Shown here: positions 37,301-45,818 of the stretch, piece by piece | Layout of the letters: every line of letters begins with the position of its first letter | Numbering within the stretch: the stretch's first letter is position 1 | NCBI GenBank assembly: GCA_041689995.1 | Contig: JBDNFD010000070.1 | Location: forward strand, 1 to 64,000 | Direction of reading: 5' to 3' | Length of the DNA stretch: 64,000 nt | Origin: DASSWG01 sp041689995 | GTDB taxonomy: Bacteria > Bacteroidota > Bacteroidia > Flavobacteriales > Flavobacteriaceae | Made by a program: the position numbers and the translations under genes | Notes under the pieces: model-generated | What the model was told of the DNA's origin: nothing | Database searches by the model: none | The model's input: the letters and a program-made list of their open reading frames with translations, nothing else

Positions 37301-37368
37301 TTTGGTCAAAATCAATGGCATTGGAAGATGCTTCCGAGTTAATTCTTGAACTTTTAACTGGGAATTAA
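34342..37368 (+). CDS. Eco57I-like N6-adenine methylase/restriction protein
   Basis: The 1008-residue protein has an N-terminal region (1-330) of unassigned fold with mostly helices. A class I methylase follows: motif I ILDPSCGSGIFLVESF with D359-P-S-C-G-S-G, FGIELHPQAIKVAAFSLYLA as motif II, and the catalytic NPPF at residues 481-484 (VVGNPPFGTKD). The C-terminal ~450 residues would hold target recognition. It probably methylates adenine in an asymmetric site. The next gene begins 2 nt after its stop and has a PD-(D/E)XK signature, so the pair looks like a complete restriction-modification system. A nuclease active site in its own N-terminus is not evident. Confidence 0.88.
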   Translation: MTGQEVIELIGLDRAKPVNSKSKNLLASESIVFDQVREFGVDSVYFNTDENGNSFPALFLKKIKYFDVETLRAIADIHRKIWNYKKVLFFYVYSDTEIRIYNCSEKPLIKTQENFDYEKELQSIEIETYTFSDKKQLEELNKLFSRIAIDSGIVWTLKEAQFIRDKINLQKRVDKYLVESLVNTAQQFEKQGLEINFIHKIILRSLFLLYLEDRGATDEKLYSQIKKGTKSYFEILDDVDATYKLYEQLEEHFNGNVFTLEKGEKISVDQLQLIRKCFISGNANIPQAKLFEDWRLFDFSIIQIELLSEIYENFLSKTDHALKKKTGTYYTPPALVEFILNEKLPIGKSEKNYNVKILDPSCGSGIFLVESFKRLVKRYENQHKEKLTDFGKLKKLLTDNIFGIELHPQAIKVAAFSLYLALVDNLNPKTIWQEKNHYLPNLINNPDDKTLKVQGKNLFCRDTILQNKEIENIKFDLVVGNPPFGTKDLLPSIQNYCKKENFAKEMVLPFLHKATKFAPNGEIALIFNTKVLTNTGGTYENFREWLFNVCYVEKVFNFSILRNKGKNFGGKLFGDATGPISIVFYQKEQPQNPSDKIAYYAPKTFIKTNVIDGLSIDFTDLKYLPREECQKPDTKIWKTAMWGGMNDWELINILSKEHSNFKTYLNNNNIEYGSGLHPKENEINKMLIEGRHTDTAKIEKYYTPINNTEQIKKEFRNNNLELFKQPLAVIKEGITNKNILSSYFDYDVHYNKAVYGFSSNEAEKLKSIVITFNSNLATYFFFLTSSSWGIERDRIVLTEYLSFPYSELDLDDIEKIQFFHISFDTKISILNQKKNHFDFQNWESKINKLYNLSSNDIIRISDTISLSVDLFHKQEKSIALYPVLEKQTIEYGKIISAELNEFLDGQDLFANATVYNISRFTPLMMIKISHDSVKNEVIPSDEAVENELKKIDKSLWEKKSQNIYFRKKLNYKTGDDIYIIRPNQRRFWSKSMALEDASELILELLTGN

Positions 37369-37370
37369 CG

Positions 37371-37970
37371 ATGGTGAATGATTTATATAAAATTGCTTTT
37401 GAGCAAAAATGTTTTCAGTTAATCATTGAAGCATATCAAACTTCATTGACAGAGAAAGTGATCCAACTCAATTGGAATGAAAACGACATTTCTTCCGAAT
37501 TGCACCGACATATAAAAGAAAATCCGTTAAGACTAAAATGGAAAGTTTCAACTAATGTTGAATCTCATATTTCTAAAGACATACCAAAAGTAAAAGGATT
37601 TTCCAATACGTATCCAAGAATAGATTTACGATTAACTTCATTCATATCGACTTATGAGTATGAGTACTTCTTTGAAGCTAAAAACCTAAAACAAAACGAT
37701 CCTAAATTAAAACGCAGATACATTAACACAGGAATTAACAACTTCGTTTCCAAAAAATACAAAAATGGTAGTTTGATTGGTTATCTTCTTGAAGGCAAAA
37801 AAAATGAAACGATAAAAGGTATTAACTTCTTACTTAAAAAAGACAAAAGGCAAACTGAAACTTTAAATCTCAAATCAAACAAGCTACTAAAAACCTATTA
37901 CGAATCTAATCATCCTGCCATAGGAACATTGAAACATTTGATATTTGACTTTACGAACCTCTCATATTGA
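37371..37970 (+). CDS. Predicted PD-(D/E)XK nuclease paired with the methylase
   Basis: I do not know this 199-residue protein by name. A core nuclease pattern is visible: helix with E43 (DISSELHRHI), then YPRIDLRLTSFISTYEYEYF with D85, FFEAKNLKQ with E102 and K104, and a following strand GSLIGYLLEG. D-x16-E-x-K fits the PD-(D/E)XK fold. It starts 2 nt after the methylase stop, so translation is coupled. It most likely supplies DNA cleavage for the Eco57I-like partner. The assignment depends on motif spacing and context. Confidence 0.7.
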   Translation: MVNDLYKIAFEQKCFQLIIEAYQTSLTEKVIQLNWNENDISSELHRHIKENPLRLKWKVSTNVESHISKDIPKVKGFSNTYPRIDLRLTSFISTYEYEYFFEAKNLKQNDPKLKRRYINTGINNFVSKKYKNGSLIGYLLEGKKNETIKGINFLLKKDKRQTETLNLKSNKLLKTYYESNHPAIGTLKHLIFDFTNLSY

Positions 37971-38201
37971 TAAATACCAATACACAAAACCGTACACATT
38001 TGTAATTAGCATAAGCCAACCGAACAAAGCCAAAATTGCAAAAGAGTATAATTTTCCCCACACTTGAAACCAAGAAACATAAAAAACGACAAAGATAGAG
38101 AAACGCAATACTGGAATAACCACCAAATTTAAAACCACTAATTTTGTGCTTCTAAATTTTATCGAATAAAATGCTCGAAAACAACAACCAAAATAAGACA
38201 A
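37962..38201 (-). CDS. Possible small membrane protein, uncertain
   Basis: A 79-residue minus-strand frame encodes two or three hydrophobic segments (VVIPVLRFSIFVVFYVSWF and SFAILALFGWLMLITNVYGF). It overlaps the end of the nuclease gene by 9 nt and the start of thiL by 31 nt. Its hydrophobic run with several tryptophans looks protein-like, but AT-rich DNA can yield such frames by chance. The true start may lie further in, avoiding thiL. Confidence 0.35.
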   Translation of the reverse strand: MSYFGCCFRAFYSIKFRSTKLVVLNLVVIPVLRFSIFVVFYVSWFQVWGKLYSFAILALFGWLMLITNVYGFVYWYLSI

Positions 38202-39223
38202 GCCTTTCGGAATTGGGCGAATTTGGACTCATTAGCCACCTGACCCGCTTTTTTGAAATCAAACAAAGTTCCACCGTAAAAAGTATTGGTGACGACACCG
38301 CTGTTATGGATTTCGACGGGTTTCAAACCCTGGTTTCCACAGATTTATTAGTGGAAGGCGTGCATTTCGACCTTTCTTATATGCCTCTGAAACATTTGGG
38401 CTACAAAGCCGTCATGGTCAATCTTTCGGATATTTATGCCATGAATGCGGAACCCACACAAATAACGGTTTCCATCGCCGTCTCCAACCGCTTTCCGTTG
38501 GAGGCTTTGGAAGAATTGTACGCCGGAATTTTACAAGCATCCAAACTTTACAACGTCGATGTGGTAGGCGGCGACACCTCATCGTCCACCAAGGGATTGC
38601 TGATCAGCATTACCGCCATCGGAAAAGCCGTAAAAGAAAATATCGTATATCGCTCCGGAGCAATGCCAAACGATTTGTTGGTTGTGACTGGCGATTTAGG
38701 CGCGGCCTATATGGGATTGCAAGTTTTGGAGCGGGAAAAACAGGTTTTCAAAGTGAACCCAAAAAGCCAACCAGATTTAGATCAATATGCTTACATTATC
38801 GAACGTCAACTGAAACCGGAAGCACGAAAAGACATTCCAAAATTATTCGAAAAGCTTCGGTTGAAACCCACTTCCATGATCGATATCAGCGATGGGATTT
38901 CTTCTGAAATCATTCATTTATGCCAACATTCAAAAACCGGAGTAAACTTGTTTGAAGAAAAAATTCCGCTTGATCCCGCAGTGATTTCCGTTTGCGAAGA
39001 ATTCGATATTGACAGCACAACCGTGGCTTTGAGCGGTGGCGAAGATTACGAACTTTTGTTCACGGTTTCGCAAAATGATTTTGACAAAATAAAAGGGAAT
39101 CCGAATTTCACCGTCATCGGACATATAACTTCCGAAAACGAGGGAATGAATTTAATTACAAGGGCCAACGAAAAAATACCGTTAAAAGCCCGTGGTTGGA
39201 ACGCCCTCAATGAGAAAAGTTAG
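38171..39223 (+). CDS. thiL: Thiamine-monophosphate kinase
   Basis: The 350-residue protein carries ThiL hallmarks: SIGDDTAVMD, TLVSTDLLVEGVHFDLSYM, LSDIYAMNAEPTQITVS, VVGGDTSSSTKGLLISITAI, SDGISSEIIHL and ALSGGEDYELLF. It phosphorylates thiamine monophosphate to the active cofactor thiamine diphosphate with ATP. The start is supported by MLENNNQNKTSLSELGEFGL, the usual N-terminus in Flavobacteriia. The glycerophosphodiesterase gene follows 26 nt later on the same strand. Confidence 0.95.
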   Translation: MLENNNQNKTSLSELGEFGLISHLTRFFEIKQSSTVKSIGDDTAVMDFDGFQTLVSTDLLVEGVHFDLSYMPLKHLGYKAVMVNLSDIYAMNAEPTQITVSIAVSNRFPLEALEELYAGILQASKLYNVDVVGGDTSSSTKGLLISITAIGKAVKENIVYRSGAMPNDLLVVTGDLGAAYMGLQVLEREKQVFKVNPKSQPDLDQYAYIIERQLKPEARKDIPKLFEKLRLKPTSMIDISDGISSEIIHLCQHSKTGVNLFEEKIPLDPAVISVCEEFDIDSTTVALSGGEDYELLFTVSQNDFDKIKGNPNFTVIGHITSENEGMNLITRANEKIPLKARGWNALNEKS

Positions 39224-39249
39224 CTGGGAAATCTGAAGCAATTCCTTCC

Positions 39250-39954
39250 ATGAAAAACATCCAAAAAATTGGTCATCGCGGTGCTAAAGGCCATCTAGCC
39301 GAAAACACGTTGGAAAGTATCGAAAAAGCGATTCAATTGGGCGTGGATATGGTGGAAGTGGATGTTCACCGGTGCAAAACGGGCGAATTGGTGGTGATCC
39401 ATGATTTCACCCTCGACCGAACGACCAACGGCTCTGGCGAAATTATTCAACATAGTTTAAAGGAGTTAAAATCTTTTCAGGTAGAAAGAGACCACAAAAT
39501 TCCGCTATTGACCGAAGTTTTAGACACGATTTCCGGCAAGTGCAAAATCAATATTGAACTCAAAGGAATGAACACCGCGGCTGAAACTTGTCGCGTTATT
39601 CGTGAATATGTGGAAGAAAAACAGTGGGATTATACCGATTTTATTGTTTCCAGCTTTCAGCAGAACGAACTTTTCCAAGTTTTCCACATCAACAAAAAGA
39701 TTCCGATCGGAATTCTGAGCAAAGCCAATATGAAAGCAGCACTTGAACTGGGTCAAAAATTGAATGCAATTTCTATTCATCCGTCATTGGGAATCGTAAC
39801 CCGTGAAAATATCGCACAGGCTCAAAATCTTGGTTTTCGCGTCGCGGTTTGGACAGTCAACGATCTAAAAAGTATCACGCGAATGAAAAATTTTGGCGTA
39901 GATGGAATCATTTCTGATTTTCCCGAGCGTTTAGCCGATGGAATTTCTTCTTGA
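39250..39954 (+). CDS. Glycerophosphodiester phosphodiesterase
   Basis: The 234-residue protein has the GDPD TIM barrel: IGHRGAKGHLAENTL (catalytic His and the E-N-T motif, with Ala in place of the common Pro), MVEVDVHRCKTGELVVIHD with the metal-binding E-x-D and second His, and LDRTTNG. It hydrolyses glycerophosphodiesters to glycerol-3-phosphate and an alcohol. No signal peptide is present, so it acts in the cytoplasm. It probably shares a transcript with thiL. Confidence 0.93.
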   Translation: MKNIQKIGHRGAKGHLAENTLESIEKAIQLGVDMVEVDVHRCKTGELVVIHDFTLDRTTNGSGEIIQHSLKELKSFQVERDHKIPLLTEVLDTISGKCKINIELKGMNTAAETCRVIREYVEEKQWDYTDFIVSSFQQNELFQVFHINKKIPIGILSKANMKAALELGQKLNAISIHPSLGIVTRENIAQAQNLGFRVAVWTVNDLKSITRMKNFGVDGIISDFPERLADGISS

Positions 39955-40073
39955 AATCTTAGTCTGATAATTCAGAAATTGTACCTTTACAGCCAGATAT
40001 TCTCATGCAATTATCGGTCTGCCGCTATTTGCTCAAAAAATTCTGTTTAACCTTTTTCTATAAAAATCCTATT

Positions 40074-41543
40074 ATGAAAAACTTCTACTTGTCTTGGTCT
40101 TTTCTGATTTTTCCTTTTTTCCTTTTTTCTCAAAGTTACACGACACCTAACACTGGCGTGAATTGGACTTTAGATGATATTATGGCCCAAAGCCCTTCCA
40201 CAGTTTCCTTCGATGGAACAAATTATATCCTTTCAGAAGAACTTACTATTTCCGAAATGGACACCTTGCGAATGGATACAGGTCTGACTTTGTTAATAGG
40301 CGATGGAATTCGTGTCACGGTTTTCGGCACATTTCTTTGTGATGCCGGCTCACAGCAGATCAACATTGATGCCGTGGATCCCACAACTCCTTATGATGGT
40401 TTTCGTTTTGAGGAAATTTCGGAAGTTTCCATTAACAATACATTCGTTGCGCACGGTGGTGGGCTGAAAGTAATCACCCCAAATTTTAGCGTTACCAATT
40501 GCACTTTTTCTGAAAATGTTTCAGGCGTTTCCACAGGAAGCGTGATTTCACTTTCCAACGGTTCGCCGCAGATTTTGAACAACACCTTTTTGTACAACGA
40601 TTTGCCAGCGGTTTCTTCCGGAGCAAATTCCGATGTTTCCGCAAGTATTATCGGAAATTATTTGGAAGGAAATGGCCAAAGCAACCAAAACAGGCCACAA
40701 ATCAATATGGGAGTAACCGGTGCAGATACTTTGCGTATTGTTCAAAATACCATTATCGGCGATCCAGCGATGGACCAAGTGGGCGGAATTGCAGTTGCCA
40801 ATTTAATCGGCGGACAAATCCTGGCAATAATCGATGACAATATTATTACAGATAACCGCTATGGACTTACCATTATCGGCGGAAATGCTTTTGCCTATGT
40901 TCGTGGAAATATCATCGAAGACAACAACACACAAAATTTACCCAATTTGGGCGGAAGTGGAATTTCGGTGAATTCGGGCTCGGACAGCCAAACCATTATG
41001 GCGAGCAACAATCAGATTCGGGGAAATTTATGGGGAATTACCGTAATTGGGGAAGCGTCCATCAATCTGGGCGACGATGCCGAAAATCCAGGAGAAAATG
41101 TGTTTTCGCAAAATGGGAACAATGGGGAAATATATGCGCTGTATAATAACACAGATAACACTTTACAGGCAAAGTACAATTGCTGGATAGAAGGTATGGG
41201 AAATACTTCCGCTGATGCAGAATCCGTGATTTTTCACCAAGTTGACGATGCCAATTTAGGATTGGTAATTTTCGATCCCGTAGGTTGCCCAAACTGGGGA
41301 ACAGAAGATACCAAGTTTGAAGAATTCGCGTTTTATCCAAATCCCGCCCAAAATGAGATTCATTTTTCCAACGAAAACGAATTTGAAACCCTAAAAATCT
41401 TTTCCCTTCGAGGTCGTTTGCTTGCAGAAATAAAACTTCAATCCGGAACCAATACTGTTCCATTGAACTTACCCCGAAATGTATATATCCTTCAATTCAA
41501 TCAAGAAGATAAGCAAGTCATGAAAAAAATGATCGTCGAGTAA
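40074..41543 (+). CDS. Secreted right-handed beta-helix protein with T9SS sorting domain
   Basis: The start is chosen at 40074 (489 residues), since MKNFYLSWSFLIFPFFLFSQ is a clear signal peptide. Residues ~60-390 show repeated N-rich strand turns (IIGNYLEGNGQSNQNRPQ, IIDDNIITDNRYGLTIIGGN, IRGNLWGITVIGE), typical of parallel beta-helix (PbH1) repeats. The last ~75 residues are a type A sorting domain (FYPNPAQNEIHF to KKMIVE). The protein is exported by type IX secretion; it could be a polysaccharide-acting enzyme or an adhesin, but no catalytic residues can be assigned. Confidence 0.88.
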   Translation: MKNFYLSWSFLIFPFFLFSQSYTTPNTGVNWTLDDIMAQSPSTVSFDGTNYILSEELTISEMDTLRMDTGLTLLIGDGIRVTVFGTFLCDAGSQQINIDAVDPTTPYDGFRFEEISEVSINNTFVAHGGGLKVITPNFSVTNCTFSENVSGVSTGSVISLSNGSPQILNNTFLYNDLPAVSSGANSDVSASIIGNYLEGNGQSNQNRPQINMGVTGADTLRIVQNTIIGDPAMDQVGGIAVANLIGGQILAIIDDNIITDNRYGLTIIGGNAFAYVRGNIIEDNNTQNLPNLGGSGISVNSGSDSQTIMASNNQIRGNLWGITVIGEASINLGDDAENPGENVFSQNGNNGEIYALYNNTDNTLQAKYNCWIEGMGNTSADAESVIFHQVDDANLGLVIFDPVGCPNWGTEDTKFEEFAFYPNPAQNEIHFSNENEFETLKIFSLRGRLLAEIKLQSGTNTVPLNLPRNVYILQFNQEDKQVMKKMIVE

Positions 41544-41565
41544 ACGTCGATCAAATCAATAATTC

Positions 41566-42788
41566 ATGACGCAAATTTCGGATATTCTCATAGTTGGCGG
41601 AGGTGCTGCGGGATTTTTTACGGCCATCAATGCTGCGGAAAACAATCGGAAAAAAAGGATCATACTACTTGAACGCGGAAAAGAAATGCTCACCAAAGTC
41701 CGTATTTCCGGCGGCGGACGCTGCAATGTGACCCACGCCGAATTTTTACCCAAAGAACTTTCGCAAAACTATCCGCGGGGTGAAAAAGAATTGCTGGGAC
41801 CATTTCATCAATTTATGACCGGTGATACCATGCAATAGTTTGAAAATCGGGGTGTAGAATTGAAAATAGAAGAAGATGGGCGCATCTTCCCCAGTACGGA
41901 TTCTTCGGAAACCATTATTGAATGTTTTCTGAATGAAGCAAAGCGTTTGGGAATTCAAATCCTGGAAAACAAACCGGTGAGAAGGATTGAAAAAAGTGGA
42001 GATTATTGGAATGTTTTACGGATTCCGAGCATTTTGTCGCCAAAAGCCTGGTTCTCGCCACTGGTAGCAATCCAAAAATCTGGAAATTATTGGCAGATTT
42101 GAAACATACTATCATTCCCCCGGTTCCTTCGCTGTTCACCTTCAACATAAAAGATCCACGTATCGAAAACCTTCCCGGGGTTTCGACTCCAGCTTCTGTT
42201 GAAATTCCCGGTACAAAATTGCAAGCGGAAGGACCTTTGTTAATTACCCACTGGGGAATGAGCGGTCCCGGAATTTTAAAACTTTCGGCTTGGGGAGCAG
42301 TGGAATTGAACGCTAGAAAATACCACTTTGAAATTCGCGTGAAATAGTTGCCCAGCCAAACGACAGAAGCTGTTTTAGATAAGTTGAAAACCTTAAAATC
42401 ACAGCAGCCAAAACAACAAGTTTTGAAACGAACCTCCTTTGACCTGCCAAAACGTTTGTGGCGGAATTTGGCAAAAGCGGCCTCAATTTCCGAAACCGAA
42501 ACCTGGGCTGATCTCAACAAAATCCAGCTCCGGGAATTGGCAGGACAATTGACACAGGGAATTTTTCACGTGATCGGAAAAAGCACTTTTAAAGAAGAAT
42601 TTGTTACCGCAGGTGGTGTGCAACTTTCCGAAGTGAATTTCAAACATTTTGAAAGTAAGCTGCACGAAAACCTTTATTTCGCTGGGGAAATCTTGAATAT
42701 TGACGCCATCACCGGCGGTTTCAATTTTCAAAATGCCTGGACCAGTGGATTTATTGTCGCAAAGAAAATCGCTTTAGATGAAGTGTAA
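41566..42788 (+). pseudogene. Broken NAD(P)/FAD-dependent oxidoreductase (BaiN/HI0933 family)
   Basis: The pieces reconstruct one ~407-residue flavoprotein. FAD-binding ILIVGGGAAGFFTAINAAEN and VRISGGGRCNVTHAEF are at the N-terminus, KSLVLATGSNPKIWKLL in the middle, and FYVTAGGVQLSEV-like FVTAGGVQLSEVNFKHFESK with GEILNIDAITGGFNFQNAWT at the end. Three lesions: TAG at 41836-41838 after DTMQ, where Trp is usual; a missing G near 42007-42009, shifting the frame at WECF; and TAG at 42345-42347 before LPSQ, again a Trp position. No single product can include both halves. Assembly error at the G run is possible, but the two ambers argue for decay. Confidence 0.85.
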
Positions 42789-42861
42789 GGTGCCTGAACT
42801 CACATTATGAAAACCAACGGATTTATTAGTGTTGAATCCATATTTGCCATTTGGAATAAAT

Positions 42862-43983
42862 TCAAAACTCAAATTTCAACTGTACCTCAACTTTTTCTTT
42901 TGAATCGGTATTTTCCGTGTTCAAATTGGAAAGGGAAATTCCCAAAAGACGGACGGAATCTTTCATTTTTTCTTGGTAAAGTAATTCCTTTGCAGTTTGA
43001 AGAAGCAAATCTTTCCGGGAAATATAATAAGACAGGGTTTTGCTGCGGGTTTGCAAGGTGAAATCGCTGTATTTTATTTTCAAGGTTACCGTTTTTCCGG
43101 CAACATCTTTTTTTAGCAATCGCCGTTCAATTTCCGTGGCGATATTTTCCAATCGTTCCGCCATGAACACTTCCGAAGAGATATTTTTTCTAAAAGTATG
43201 TTCCGCGCCCATAGATTTTAAAGGACGATCTGGTTTCACTTCTGAAGAATGAATTCCTCGAACGATATTGTAATAATGGCCACCACTTTTTCCAAAATGT
43301 GTGGTCAGGAATTCTTCCGATTTTTGCTTTAAATCCTTCCCAGTGAAAATTCCGTGCAGATACATTTTTTCTGTCATCACCTTTCCCACGCCATAAAATT
43401 TCCGAATTTCCAAGTTTTCCAAGAATTCTAAAACATCTTCCGGTGGCACCGCTTTTTGTCCGTTGGGCTTGTTCACATCGCTGGCTATCTTTGCAATAAA
43501 TTTATTGATCGAAATCCCCGCTGAAGCGTTCAGTCCCGTTTCCAACTTTATCTTTTCCCTGATTTCCTTTGAAATCAGCGTGGCGCTCGGATTTCCCATT
43601 TTGTTCTCCGTAACATCCAGATAAGCTTCGTCCAAGGAAAGTGGCTCGACGAGATCGGTATATTCATAGAAAATTTGACGAATTCGCCGGGAAAATTCCC
43701 GATAACGCTCAAAACGCGGCGGCATAAAAATTAATTCTGGACAAAGTCGCTTTGCCAATCTGCTGCTCATGGCGCTTTTCACCCCAAATTTTCGAGCCTC
43801 ATAACTCGCCGCTGCCACCACGCCCCGATCTTCGCTTCCCCCCACGGCAATTGGTTTTCCAACTAATTCAGGATAGTCCAATTGTTCCACCGAGGCGTAA
43901 AACGCATCCATATCGACATGGATTATTTTTCGGGGAATGAATTCAAAATTCAAAGTATAATTTTCGAGGTTTTGCAATTGCAT
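42862..43983 (-). CDS. dinB: DNA polymerase IV (Y-family translesion polymerase)
   Basis: The 373-residue protein has the Y-family catalytic palm: IIHVDMDAFYASVEQLDYPE with the first Asp residues, and LSLDEAYLDVTENKMGNPS with the Asp-Glu pair. GLNASAGISINKFIAKIASD and the helix-hairpin GVGKVMTEKMYLHGIFTG follow, then the little finger domain. It copies damaged DNA with low fidelity. The C-terminus lacks an obvious beta-clamp QxxLF-type motif, although QLKFEF could serve. A TAAATTTG box (43999-43992) precedes the ATG by 8 bp. Confidence 0.95.
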   Translation of the reverse strand: MQLQNLENYTLNFEFIPRKIIHVDMDAFYASVEQLDYPELVGKPIAVGGSEDRGVVAAASYEARKFGVKSAMSSRLAKRLCPELIFMPPRFERYREFSRRIRQIFYEYTDLVEPLSLDEAYLDVTENKMGNPSATLISKEIREKIKLETGLNASAGISINKFIAKIASDVNKPNGQKAVPPEDVLEFLENLEIRKFYGVGKVMTEKMYLHGIFTGKDLKQKSEEFLTTHFGKSGGHYYNIVRGIHSSEVKPDRPLKSMGAEHTFRKNISSEVFMAERLENIATEIERRLLKKDVAGKTVTLKIKYSDFTLQTRSKTLSYYISRKDLLLQTAKELLYQEKMKDSVRLLGISLSNLNTENTDSKEKVEVQLKFEF

Positions 43984-44149
43984 TTGCGGATCAAATTTAC
44001 GAAATTCAGAGTGATTAATGTTCGGTATTCCGCCACCTCACAACTAATTCTATTCGCAAATTCCTAATCGCTCATTCCTTTTCGCTATTTCCACAGAAAA
44101 CACTACTTTTAATTTTTATAATTCAGAAAAATCATTAATAATTCAAGTA

Positions 44150-45712
44150 ATGAAGAAATCCATCTCTACCCTTTTCTTTCTCACCGCATTTCTAGTAGCG
44201 GGATTTTCGGCTGTAAATGCACAAAATCCACTCAGCGATAAACAAATTGATAGTTTGGTCCAACAGGCTATGAAAATTTTTAATGTGCCGGGAATCGCGG
44301 TGGCCGTGATCAAAGATGGAAAAGTGGTCCATTCCGAAGGTTATGGTGTTCGCTCCGCGGAAAATGGCGGAAAAGTGGATGAAAACACGCTCTTTGGAAT
44401 CGCTTCAAACACGAAAGCTTTCACCAGTGCCGCCATCGGAAAATTAGTGGATGAAGGAAAAATAACTTGGGACACCAAAGTGGCCGATATTATTCCTGAA
44501 TTCCAGTTATCTTCTCCTTATTTGACCCAGGAAATCACCGTTCGCGATATTTTATCGCATCGGACTGGATTAGGTTTGGGCGCGGGGGATTTGATGGTTT
44601 TTCCTGCAAAAAATACGTTGACGAAAGAGGAAATCATTCATAATTTAAGGTATTTAAAACCAGCATCTTCTTTGCGTTCCGATTTTCATTATAACAATTT
44701 AATGTTTTTGGTAGCAGGCGAAATTGTGGAACGGGTTTCGGGCATGCCTTATGAAAAATTCATATTGGAAAATTTCATCCATCCGCTCGGAATGGACCGC
44801 ACCGCAATGAATTACAAAAAAATTACCGATCATAGCAATGAAATCACCGGACACGTTCCCGTCGATGGAAAATTGCTTCCCGTTGGACTTAGTTTTACCG
44901 ATGCCGCAAATTCCGCAGCTGGAATTTGGTCTTCCATTGACGACATGAGTAAATGGGTAGAAGCGCAATTACATGATGGAAAATATGGGAAAAATCTTAT
45001 GGACAGTATTTTCAGTAAAAAAGCGCACCACGAAATGTGGGCGTTGCAAACCGTTATTCCCCGCAGCGGAAAAGGCACTTATAATACGCATTTTTCTGGT
45101 TATGGACTCGGTTGGTTTGTCAGTGATGTGGAGGGACATAAAGAAATCACACATTCTGGCGGTTTGTTGGGAATTGTCACGAAAGTGCTTATGATTCCAG
45201 AACTGGATTTAGGGATCATTGTTTTGACCAACCAACAGTCTGGCGCAGCTTTTACTGCGATCGCGAATTCCATAAAAGATGGTTATTTGGGCATTGAACC
45301 CCGCGATTGGATTGGAAAATATGATTCATTCGGCAAAAGTCGGGAAGAAAAAGCACAAGTTGTGGTCGATGAAGTATGGAACGTAATTCACCAAAACAAA
45401 ACCATGCCTAATTTAGAAAACTATACAGGAACTTTTAATGACCCGTGGTTCGGGAACATCACAATTTCCAAAAAGAATAACGCACTCTATTTTGAAGCAG
45501 AAAAAGCGAAAGGATTCAACGGAAAACTGTTTTATTACAAAGGCGACACATTTGTTGTAAAATGGGAAGACCGCACCTTATTGGCCGATGCTTTTGTCAT
45601 CTTCTCCTTGGGCAAAGAAGGAAAAGCAAACGGGGCAAAAATAGAACCCGTGTGGCCGTTAACGGATTTCAGTTTCGATTATCAAGATTTGGATTTTACG
45701 AAACAAGAATAA
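44150..45712 (+). CDS. Secreted serine hydrolase (class C beta-lactamase-like) with DUF3471 tail
   Basis: The 520-residue protein has a signal peptide (residues 1-24, ending AVNAQ). Catalytic SxxK is SNTK (GIASNTKAFTSAAI), the YxN motif is YNN (DFHYNNLMFLVAG), and HSGG (ITHSGGLLGIVTKV) replaces KTG. The final ~110 residues match the DUF3471 beta domain found after such hydrolases. It differs from the hydrolase at 12523 in its C-terminal domain. The substrate is unknown, probably a peptide or ester. A conserved hairpin 20 bp downstream may terminate its transcript. Confidence 0.92.
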   Translation: MKKSISTLFFLTAFLVAGFSAVNAQNPLSDKQIDSLVQQAMKIFNVPGIAVAVIKDGKVVHSEGYGVRSAENGGKVDENTLFGIASNTKAFTSAAIGKLVDEGKITWDTKVADIIPEFQLSSPYLTQEITVRDILSHRTGLGLGAGDLMVFPAKNTLTKEEIIHNLRYLKPASSLRSDFHYNNLMFLVAGEIVERVSGMPYEKFILENFIHPLGMDRTAMNYKKITDHSNEITGHVPVDGKLLPVGLSFTDAANSAAGIWSSIDDMSKWVEAQLHDGKYGKNLMDSIFSKKAHHEMWALQTVIPRSGKGTYNTHFSGYGLGWFVSDVEGHKEITHSGGLLGIVTKVLMIPELDLGIIVLTNQQSGAAFTAIANSIKDGYLGIEPRDWIGKYDSFGKSREEKAQVVVDEVWNVIHQNKTMPNLENYTGTFNDPWFGNITISKKNNALYFEAEKAKGFNGKLFYYKGDTFVVKWEDRTLLADAFVIFSLGKEGKANGAKIEPVWPLTDFSFDYQDLDFTKQE

Positions 45713-45728
45713 TCGAGAATTATATTTA

Positions 45729-45790
45729 AAAAACCCTTTCAGAGTTTGGAATGCTGAAAGGGTTTTCTTTTAAAATGTATAGCCAATTCG
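45729..45790. repeat. 62-bp direct repeat with hairpin, copy 1 (left of HigBA)
   Basis: Contains the stem AACCCTTTCAG/CTGAAAGGGTT with a loop, then TTTTCTTTTAAAATG and the last codons of a barrel gene. It matches 46534-46595 at 59 of 62 positions in the same orientation. The hairpin followed by a T-rich tract would act as a terminator for the serine hydrolase gene and, read the other way, for the higA side. Confidence 0.75.
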
Positions 45791-45814
45791 CAGGTATAAA
45801 TCCACGGCAAACGT
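45770..45814 (-). pseudogene. C-terminal remnant of an outer-membrane barrel gene
   Basis: The minus-strand frame reads TFAVDLYLRIGYTF then stop. This is nearly identical to the end of the intact barrel at 46575-47159 (DLHLRIGYTF). Only the last 14 residues remain; the rest has been replaced by the HigBA module directly upstream. Confidence 0.7.
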
Positions 45815-45818
45815 TATT

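Noticed and set aside
30405..42347. TAG might be read as an amino acid (stop-codon recoding) in sufB and the flavoprotein gene
   Set aside because: The TAGs stand for glutamine in one gene and tryptophan in the other, both with other lesions nearby, while TAG is an ordinary stop elsewhere, such as the M16 peptidase at 7500-7502.
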